A stretch of 11,912 nucleotides of DNA from SIG575 sp045595725 (GTDB lineage Bacteria; Bacillota; Clostridia; Oscillospirales; Acutalibacteraceae): positions 1 to 11,912 of the forward strand of contig JAZOAY010000170.1 of assembly GCA_045595725.1 (NCBI GenBank), read 5' to 3'. The position numbers were made by a program, and so were the translations under genes. This document shows, in pieces, positions 1 through 4,953 of the stretch. Below the pieces are notes generated by a model, which was given only the letters and a program-made list of their open reading frames with translations, had not been told where the DNA came from and searched no databases. The first letter of the stretch is position 1. Each line of letters starts with the position of its first letter.

Positions 1-35
1 ATAAACGGATTTAAATTTTAAAAGGTGAGATTTCT

Positions 36-2006
36 ATGAATATAAAAGAAGCGGAAATTAAAGCACGTGAACTGAGAGATTTTCTTAACTACCACAGTAA
101 AAAGTATTATGTTGATGATGATCCTCAGATTTCTGACTTTGAATATGATAAAGCACTCAGAGAACTCGAAAATATCGAAAATGATTTTCCCTCAGTTTTA
201 ACTCCTGATTCTCCCACACAGAGAGTGGGTGGTATGGCCGATAACCGTTTTGAAGAAGTTGTTCATGCTGTTCCTATGGAAAGTCTGCAGGACGCTTTCA
301 GTTTTGATGAACTGAGAAGTTTTGAAAGCAAAATTGACGGTGATGTCACTTATGTTGTAGAACCGAAAATTGACGGACTTTCTGTTTCTCTTGAATACCG
401 TGACGGTGTTTTTGTCAGAGGTTCAACAAGAGGCGACGGTCAGGTAGGTGAAGATGTTACTGCAAACCTGCGTACTATTAAAACGATTCCTCTGAAACTT
501 GAAGAAAGCGTTCCTTTCCTTGAAGTAAGAGGTGAAGTGTACATGCCTCGTGAAGTTTTTCTTTCTCTTGTGGAGAAACAGGAAATAAACGGTGAAAAAC
601 CTTTTAAAAATCCACGTAATGCGGCTGCAGGTTCTCTGAGACAGAAAAGTTCAAAAATTGCAGCAGAAAGAAATCTCAGTATATTTGTTTTTAACATCCA
701 ACAGATTGAGGGCAAAGAAATCAAGTCTCACAAAGAATCCCTTGATTATCTGAAAACGCTTGGCTTCAGAACAGTTCCTTTTTATAATGAATACGGAAAT
801 TTTGATGATGTTCTCTCTGAAATTGAACGCATAGGAAGCGAAAGAGGAAATCTTCCTTTTGATATTGACGGTGCGGTTATTAAAGTCAATGATTTTGAAA
901 AAAGAAAACAACTCGGTTCAACTTCCAAATTTCCCAAATGGGCTGTGGCTTATAAATATCCTCCCGAGGAAAAAGAAACAAAACTCCTTGATGTTGAAGT
1001 AAATGTTGGCAGAACAGGCGTGCTTACTCCCGTGGCAGTTCTTGAACCTGTTCTTCTTGCAGGTTCTACAGTTGGCAGAGCCACAATGCACAATGAAGAT
1101 TTTATAAAAGAAAAGGGAATAAGCATCGGTGATACAGTTATTGTAAGAAAAGCAGGAGATATTATTCCTGAAATTGTGGCTGTTTCAAAGAAAGGTGAAA
1201 ATCACGAAATATATGAAATGCCGAAAATCTGTCCATCCTGTTCTTCTCCTGTTTCACGTGAAGAAGATGAAGCGGCAATCAGATGTTCAAATCCTGGGTG
1301 TCCGGCACAACTTCTCAGAAATATTATTCATTTCTGTTCAAGGGATGCAATGGATATTGAAGGTCTCGGTGAATCAGTTTCAGAAGTTCTTGTAAATGAA
1401 GGACTTGTTAAAAATGCAGCGAATATATACTATCTGAAAACTGAGCAGATTTTGTCTCTTGAAAGATTTGCAGAAAAATCAGCACAGAACCTTATAGATG
1501 CAATTGAAAAATCAAAAGAAAATGACCTTGCAAAACTCCTCTTTGCATTCGGTATAAGACACATCGGTGCAAAAGCGGGAAAACTGCTTGCGGTTAATTT
1601 CGGAACGCTTGAAAAAATCATGAAAGCCACAAAAGAAGAAATTCTTCTCATTGACGGATTCGGTGAAATAATGGCTGAAAGTGTTGTTCAGTTCTTTTCA
1701 CTTGAACCTACAAAGAAAATGGTGGAAGAACTGAAGAATGCAGGAGTGAATATGAATTCTCTTGCAGAGGTGAAAGATACGCGTTTCCAAGGACAGACAT
1801 TTGTTCTTACAGGTACACTTCCCACAATGTCACGTGCAGAAGCCTCTGAAATTATTGAAGGCTTTTCAGGTAAAACTTCTTCCTCTGTTTCAAAGAAAAC
1901 AACATATGTTTTAGCAGGTGAGGATGCAGGTTCAAAACTTACAAAAGCACAGACCCTCGGCATTACAATCATCAGTGAAGAAGAATTTAAAGATATGATA
2001 AAGTAA
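36..2006 (+). CDS. ligA: NAD-dependent DNA ligase LigA
   Basis: Seals nicks in duplex DNA using NAD+ in replication (Okazaki fragment joining) and repair. The 656 residues are close to the family's usual 660-670. Visible in order: an N-terminal NMN-binding Ia domain (YY, then ISDFEYD, about residues 24-38); the adenylation domain with the nucleotidyl lysine in KIDG at K111; TRGDG at 131-135; an OB-fold region with VGRTG at 324-328; a four-cysteine zinc finger (C399, C402, C417, C422); helix-hairpin-helix repeats, about 440-575; and a C-terminal BRCT domain, about 582-656, with FVLTGTL. All expected catalytic and zinc residues are present. An AAAGGTGAG ribosome binding site at 21-29 supports the ATG. 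The gene before it lies outside the window. A small membrane-protein gene follows within about 12 bases, so the two probably share a transcript ending at the terminator near 2511-2550. Confidence 0.98.
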   Translation: MNIKEAEIKARELRDFLNYHSKKYYVDDDPQISDFEYDKALRELENIENDFPSVLTPDSPTQRVGGMADNRFEEVVHAVPMESLQDAFSFDELRSFESKIDGDVTYVVEPKIDGLSVSLEYRDGVFVRGSTRGDGQVGEDVTANLRTIKTIPLKLEESVPFLEVRGEVYMPREVFLSLVEKQEINGEKPFKNPRNAAAGSLRQKSSKIAAERNLSIFVFNIQQIEGKEIKSHKESLDYLKTLGFRTVPFYNEYGNFDDVLSEIERIGSERGNLPFDIDGAVIKVNDFEKRKQLGSTSKFPKWAVAYKYPPEEKETKLLDVEVNVGRTGVLTPVAVLEPVLLAGSTVGRATMHNEDFIKEKGISIGDTVIVRKAGDIIPEIVAVSKKGENHEIYEMPKICPSCSSPVSREEDEAAIRCSNPGCPAQLLRNIIHFCSRDAMDIEGLGESVSEVLVNEGLVKNAANIYYLKTEQILSLERFAEKSAQNLIDAIEKSKENDLAKLLFAFGIRHIGAKAGKLLAVNFGTLEKIMKATKEEILLIDGFGEIMAESVVQFFSLEPTKKMVEELKNAGVNMNSLAEVKDTRFQGQTFVLTGTLPTMSRAEASEIIEGFSGKTSSSVSKKTTYVLAGEDAGSKLTKAQTLGITIISEEEFKDMIK

Positions 2007-2018
2007 GAAGTGATAGAT

Positions 2019-2495
2019 GTGAAAGAATACAAAGCAAGTAAAACAGCTAATTTTATTGATTGGGTTATTGGCTTTTTGCTTACTATATTTATGGGTTATC
2101 TGTTTGCTTTGATTACGAAACAAGACATCTGGTCAGGTATTATTAAGTTTGTTTTGCTCGGGATAATTATGGATTTTGTTATACTGAGAAAACATTTTAA
2201 ACGTCAGATAATTTTAAAACCTCATACGATTGAATTCAAGTCCTATCATATTGATAATGCTTATCGTAATGCAGAAATAGATTTTTCGTCTGTGACAAGG
2301 ATAGGAAAATGCTTTTCTTTTAATATAAAAGGTTCTGCCTTGTCTATCAGGACAACAGCGCATAAAAAAGATATATTAGTTGACGCTACCATGAAAGACC
2401 ATAAAGACTTGTTTTCTGAAATATGTAAGAAAGCAAGAGAACATAATCCTGATGTTATAATCAGTAAAAAGATAACAGAATACTTATCAGAATAA
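2019..2495 (+). CDS. Small two-helix membrane protein of unknown function
   Basis: I do not recognise the family. The protein has a short charged N-terminus, two predicted membrane helices (about residues 13-33 and 40-57), a basic stretch just after them (RKHFKRQ), and about 95 soluble residues, predicted beta-rich then helical. Two helices plus a beta-rich tail recalls bacterial PH-like (YcxB/bPH-type) membrane proteins, but that is inference from shape only. I prefer GTG at 2019 because a weak AAGAAG lies eight bases upstream; GTG at 2010 would add three residues. Its leucine codons are unlike its neighbours: 8 of 12 are TTA/TTG, while mraZ has none. This suggests a recently acquired or lowly expressed accessory gene. 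It lies directly behind ligA and ahead of a strong terminator, so it is probably read through from ligA. No functional link to ligase is evident. Confidence 0.75.
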   Translation: MKEYKASKTANFIDWVIGFLLTIFMGYLFALITKQDIWSGIIKFVLLGIIMDFVILRKHFKRQIILKPHTIEFKSYHIDNAYRNAEIDFSSVTRIGKCFSFNIKGSALSIRTTAHKKDILVDATMKDHKDLFSEICKKAREHNPDVIISKKITEYLSE

Positions 2496-2510
2496 AAACA
2501 AATATTATTT

Positions 2511-2550
2511 AAAACCGTTTTTCTCGTTTGGGAAAAGCGGTTTTTTTATA
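2511..2550 (+). terminator. Intrinsic (Rho-independent) terminator after the ligA unit
   Basis: A 14-bp stem (2511-2524 with 2531-2544, including two G-U pairs) encloses a 6-base loop (CGTTTG) and runs into seven consecutive T at 2541-2547. It starts 15 bases after the stop codon of the small membrane-protein gene. The A-run on the left arm also gives it some capacity to act on the opposite strand. It separates the ligA transcript from the dcw operon. Confidence 0.9.
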
Positions 2551-2569
2551 TTAAAACTGACGTTTGTAT

Positions 2570-2640
2570 CGTAGGGACGCCCATAGGTCGTCTAAAATGT
2601 TTTTAGGATGCTTATTGGGACGGGAAACCCGTCCCCTACG
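2570..2640. repeat. Small intergenic repeat with imperfect terminal inverted repeats
   Basis: The left end reads CGTAGGGACG and the right end CGTCCCCTACG. They are reverse complements apart from one extra base, as in a MITE or REP-like element. Inside are two hairpins: an imperfect one at 2576-2592 (7-bp arms, one mismatch, loop ATA) and a perfect one at 2617-2635 (GGGACGGG, loop AAA, CCCGTCCC). It is richer in G+C than the DNA around it. From memory, GTAGGG...CCCTAC elements are frequent between genes in gut Clostridia, but with one copy in this window I cannot confirm that it is dispersed. Confidence 0.6.
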
Positions 2641-2696
2641 TTGTAGCTGTAGGTTTTCGTTGTGTTTTTGCGTCGCAGACCCGACATTCTGCACTG

Positions 2697-2725
2697 AATT
2701 ATAATTTGCCGTGCAAATTATAATT
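2697..2725. repeat. Perfect 13-bp inverted repeat with 3-base spacer
   Basis: AATTATAATTTGC at 2697-2709 is followed by CGT and then its exact reverse complement at 2713-2725. There is no T-run right after it, so it is not a classical terminator. It lies 57 bases beyond the preceding repeat and may be a separate element or the far part of the same insertion. A protein-binding palindrome is also possible. Confidence 0.65.
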
Positions 2726-2728
2726 TTG

Positions 2729-2765
2729 GGATTTCCTCCCACCACGGAAAAATCCTTGATTTTTT
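2729..2765 (+). terminator. Possible weak terminator upstream of the dcw promoter
   Basis: GGATTTCC at 2729-2736 can pair with GG (2746-2747) and AAATCC (2750-2755), leaving a two-base AA bulge. TTGATTTTTT follows at 2756-2765. The stem is short and bulged, so any termination would be weak. It lies just upstream of the -35 box and could reduce residual read-through into the dcw operon. Confidence 0.3.
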
Positions 2766-2787
2766 AAGTATTTAAGCTGAAAACCTA

Positions 2788-2816
2788 TTGACAAAAAGGG
2801 GGTTTGGAATTATAAT
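2788..2816 (+). promoter_or_regulatory. Consensus sigma-A promoter of the dcw operon
   Basis: TTGACA at 2788-2793 and TATAAT at 2811-2816 are exact matches to both hexamers, separated by the optimal 17 bp. Transcription should start near 2823, giving an mraZ leader of about 118 bases. A fully consensus promoter implies high intrinsic strength, so control probably relies on repression. The phased TGG(G) boxes begin directly after the -10 hexamer and would overlap the start site. Confidence 0.9.
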
Positions 2817-2865
2817 AGTGGTACGAAGTGGGAGAATGTTGTTTAAAATGGTGACAAAGTGGGAG
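2817..2865 (+). promoter_or_regulatory. Candidate MraZ operator (phased TGG(G) direct repeats)
   Basis: TGG or TGGG cores start at 2819, 2829, 2849 and 2860, with a degenerate GTTG whose T falls at 2839. Spacings are therefore about 10, 10, 10 and 11 bases, one helical turn each. The 9-mer AAGTGGGAG occurs twice, at 2826-2834 and 2857-2865. E. coli MraZ is known to bind TGGGN repeats separated by five bases, and Mycoplasma MraZ binds AAAGTG-type repeats, both upstream of their own dcw operons. The array overlaps the predicted start site and lies upstream of mraZ itself. Autoregulation is inferred from this position. Confidence 0.75.
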
Positions 2866-2895
2866 TTTTCCACATTTTCCACAGAGTTTTCCACA
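2866..2895 (+). promoter_or_regulatory. Three DnaA-box-like 9-mers in the mraZ leader
   Basis: The identical 9-mer TTTTCCACA occurs at 2866-2874, 2875-2883 and 2887-2895, all in the same orientation; a degenerate copy (TTTTCAACT) follows at 2908-2916. Each differs from the DnaA box consensus TTATNCACA at one position. The cluster lies between the operator-like boxes and the mraZ ribosome binding site. DnaA binding is inferred. Alternatives are a second part of the MraZ site (the opposite strand reads GTGG) or a leader RNA element. Confidence 0.5.
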
Positions 2896-2940
2896 CGAAA
2901 ATGGAAGTTTTCAACTTTTTAATGTAAAGGAGGGGTAACA

Positions 2941-3372
2941 ATGGCAGATTTCAAAGGAACGTATTTCCATTCACTTGATGCGAAATCAAGAATGGTTGTA
3001 CCTTCTGCTTACAGAGAAGAGCTTGGTCAGAAATTTGTTATTATGAAAACCCTTCCCGATGATAAATGCCTTACTCTTTATCCTCTTGATGAGTGGGCAA
3101 AGGTAAAGGAAGAACTTGATAATCTTCCTGCAGGTGAAAAATACAGAAAATATTACAGAAAAGTCTTTTCGAGGATTGATGACTGTAACATGGACCCTCA
3201 GAGCCGTGTGCTTCTGAAAGAACCTTTCAGAGAATATGCGGGAATTACAAAAAATATTGTAATTCTCGGCTCAGGTAGAAAAATCGAAATCTGGGATGAA
3301 GAAACATGGCTGAAACTCCAGAACGAAGATGATGACGAATTTGATTTTGATGAATCACTTGTAAGATTCTGA
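2941..3372 (+). CDS. mraZ: Transcriptional regulator MraZ
   Basis: A 143-residue DNA-binding protein of the SpoVT/AbrB-like fold, the usual first gene of dcw clusters. It contains the two family repeats, each with its DxxxR signature: DAKSR at residues 13-17 and DPQSR at 85-89. The C-terminus is strongly acidic (about residues 129-138). Length matches the family. AAAGGAGG at 2926-2933 sits seven bases before the ATG. In E. coli, MraZ forms a ring-shaped oligomer that binds phased TGGG repeats and represses its own promoter. The matching boxes just upstream here make autoregulation likely. All 14 leucine codons are CTN, typical of this genome's well-expressed genes. rsmH follows 20 bases downstream. 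Confidence 0.97.
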   Translation: MADFKGTYFHSLDAKSRMVVPSAYREELGQKFVIMKTLPDDKCLTLYPLDEWAKVKEELDNLPAGEKYRKYYRKVFSRIDDCNMDPQSRVLLKEPFREYAGITKNIVILGSGRKIEIWDEETWLKLQNEDDDEFDFDESLVRF

Positions 3373-3392
3373 TTTTTCTGAGGTAAGTGAAA

Positions 3393-4334
3393 ATGGAAAC
3401 CAGTATTAATTTTTCCCATGTTCCTGTTTTTTATAAGGAAGCAATCGAAGCACTTGATATAAAACCTGACGGAATTTATGTTGATTGTACAGGTGGCGGT
3501 GGGGGACATTCCTCAATGATAGCCGAAAAACTGACAACCGGACATCTTTATACGATAGACCGCGATCCCGATGCAATCAAAGTCTTGAAAGCTCGTTTTG
3601 ACGGCAATGAAAAGGTGACAATAGTCAACAGCAGATTTTCAAGACTAAAAGAAATTCTCCGGGAAAACGGTGTAGAAAAAGTTGACGGAATACTTGCCGA
3701 TTTAGGCGTTTCTTCATATCAGCTTGATACAGGTGAAAGAGGATTTTCTTTTCATTCAGATGCACCTCTTGATATGCGTATGAGTAAAGAGGGCGTTTCT
3801 GCAAAAGATATTGTGAATTCATATTCTGCACAGGAACTTGCAAAAGTTATTTCATCTTACGGTGAGGAAAAATTTGCACGTGTTATTGCAAATAACATTG
3901 TTAAATACAGAGAAACAAAAGAAATAGAAACAACTCTCGAACTTGCAGAAATCATAAAAGAATCTTATCCGCCTTCTGTAAGAAGAAAATCAGGACATCC
4001 TGCTAAAAAAACTTTTCAGGCAATAAGAATTGAAGTAAATTCAGAATTGGATGAATTGAAGAATACACTTGATGATATGTTCCAATCAATCAATGTCGGA
4101 GGCAGAGTGGTAATAATCACATTCCACTCTCTCGAAGACAGAATTGTAAAAGTCAAGTTCAATGATTTCTGTTCAGGCTGTACTTGTCCGCCTGAATTTC
4201 CTGTTTGTGTTTGCGGAAAAACTCCTAAAGGAAAACTTCCTTTTAAAGTGAAAGAACCAACAGAAAAAGAAGTGGAAGAAAACTCCCGCTCAAGAAGTGC
4301 TAAACTCAGAGCAGTTGAAAGAGTACAAGAATAG
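3393..4334 (+). CDS. rsmH: 16S rRNA (cytosine(1402)-N(4))-methyltransferase RsmH
   Basis: S-adenosylmethionine-dependent methyltransferase that modifies C1402 in the ribosomal P site; conserved in dcw clusters (older name MraW). Seen here: the SAM-binding glycine-rich motif DCTGGGGGHS at about 31-40, DRDPDA at 56-61, the ADLGVSSYQLD block at 102-112 followed by the RGFSF and PLDMRM family signatures, HPAKKTFQAIRI at 202-213 and FHSLEDR at 244-250. A five-cysteine insertion (C260, C263, C265, C272, C274) resembles the Cys-rich segment common in clostridial members and might bind metal. I chose ATG at 3393 because GAGGT at 3380-3384 sits eight bases before it. The in-frame GTG at 3387 would leave only two bases, although it would add two residues. 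Confidence 0.96.
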   Translation: METSINFSHVPVFYKEAIEALDIKPDGIYVDCTGGGGGHSSMIAEKLTTGHLYTIDRDPDAIKVLKARFDGNEKVTIVNSRFSRLKEILRENGVEKVDGILADLGVSSYQLDTGERGFSFHSDAPLDMRMSKEGVSAKDIVNSYSAQELAKVISSYGEEKFARVIANNIVKYRETKEIETTLELAEIIKESYPPSVRRKSGHPAKKTFQAIRIEVNSELDELKNTLDDMFQSINVGGRVVIITFHSLEDRIVKVKFNDFCSGCTCPPEFPVCVCGKTPKGKLPFKVKEPTEKEVEENSRSRSAKLRAVERVQE

Positions 4335-4370
4335 AGAAGTTAAATAAGTTAAAGAGAAAGGATGGGTATA

Positions 4371-4829
4371 ATGGCTGAAATAATGTTTGACCTCGATTTG
4401 TTCGACGAGGGTACATCAGCACCCAAACCTGTACCAAATAAAAAACCGGAACAAAGACAAAGAATCAGAGTTCTTGAAGATACACCTCATATCAGGAAAG
4501 AAAAACTGATTATTAAGGAAAGACGCAGTAATCTTTCAGCAGTAGCAATTGTTTGTGTTGCACTTGTACTTACTGCCGTAGCAAGTTCCTTTGTGTGTCT
4601 CGGTGCATACATAAACAACTACGACCACAAAACCGCGGCTTTGCAGGCAGAACTTGATATTGCAGAAAGTCAGAACATAATCCTCAACATCAAAAAAGAC
4701 TCCATGGTGTCATTCGATTCTGTAAGACAAAGCGCAGAAGAAAAAGGAATGATACAGCGTGACAGATATCAGGTAACATATTTTGAACTGTCACAGGATG
4801 ATTACGGTGTGGTCAATCCCAAAGATTAA
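4371..4829 (+). CDS. ftsL: FtsL-like cell division protein (FtsL/DivIC type)
   Basis: A bitopic membrane protein, probably the divisome FtsL that partners DivIC/FtsB and the septal transpeptidase. Identification rests on architecture and position, since FtsL sequences diverge strongly. It has a cytoplasmic N-terminus of about 54 residues rich in P, K and R, one membrane helix at about 55-80, a short extracellular coiled-coil segment (about 86-112), and a C-terminal part with SVRQSAEEKGM, which resembles the conserved region after the FtsL leucine zipper. At 152 residues it is somewhat longer than average, mainly through the N-terminal tail. ATG at 4371 is favoured because AAAGGATGG at 4357-4365 is correctly spaced. 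ATG at 4362 lies inside that site and would add three residues. It sits between rsmH and the class B PBP, exactly where ftsL is expected. Confidence 0.85.
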   Translation: MAEIMFDLDLFDEGTSAPKPVPNKKPEQRQRIRVLEDTPHIRKEKLIIKERRSNLSAVAIVCVALVLTAVASSFVCLGAYINNYDHKTAALQAELDIAESQNIILNIKKDSMVSFDSVRQSAEEKGMIQRDRYQVTYFELSQDDYGVVNPKD

Positions 4830-4847
4830 TTGAAAGTCATAATGTCA

Positions 4848-4936
4848 GCGGCACGGAATAACTATTTATAAGGCAAAAGAGCCTTATGAACAGGAAAATT
4901 CCTTTGCCGCATTAATTGTTATTTAAGAGTAGTTAT
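4848..4936 (+). promoter_or_regulatory. Structured spacer between ftsL and the PBP gene
   Basis: This 124-base gap is far longer than the other gaps in the operon (3-36 bases) and can fold. GCGGCA (4848-4853) plus GGAAT (4855-4859) pair with ATTCC (4898-4902) plus TGCCGC (4905-4910). Inside is a perfect hairpin, ATAAGGC (4868-4874), loop AAAAGA, GCCTTAT (4881-4887). ATAACTA (4858-4864) could instead pair with TAGTTAT (4930-4936), which ends right at the PBP ribosome binding site. No T-run follows, so it is not an ordinary terminator. An RNA processing site, translational control element or small repeat are all possible. Confidence 0.45.
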
Positions 4937-4953
4937 AAAGGAGGAAAATTGGT

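Larger units (their letters stand above)
2496..2940. other. 445-base regulatory intergenic region, no gene
   Basis: No convincing coding region on either strand. The only notable reading frame, 64 codons on the minus strand at 2551-2745, runs through the inverted repeats and has no ribosome binding site or recognisable product. The contents are a terminator, a repeat element, a palindrome, a possible second terminator, a consensus promoter, phased TGG(G) boxes, three DnaA-box-like 9-mers and the mraZ ribosome binding site. Each has its own entry. Confidence 0.85.

Noticed and set aside
440..911. Minus-strand frames opposite ligA
   Set aside because: They lie wholly within well-conserved ligase domains, have no ribosome binding sites and look like antisense shadows.
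2551..2745. 64-codon minus-strand reading frame in the intergenic region
   Set aside because: It is made of the inverted repeats and palindrome, has no ribosome binding site, and its composition does not look like protein.
2866..2895. Considered a CRISPR-like or origin array
   Set aside because: The repeats are only nine bases with 0-3 base gaps, which is not CRISPR. No dnaA/dnaN genes or AT-rich unwinding element suggest an origin.
4868..4887. Hairpin after ftsL considered as a terminator
   Set aside because: The 7-bp stem is followed by mixed sequence with no T-run, and the downstream genes have no obvious promoter of their own.
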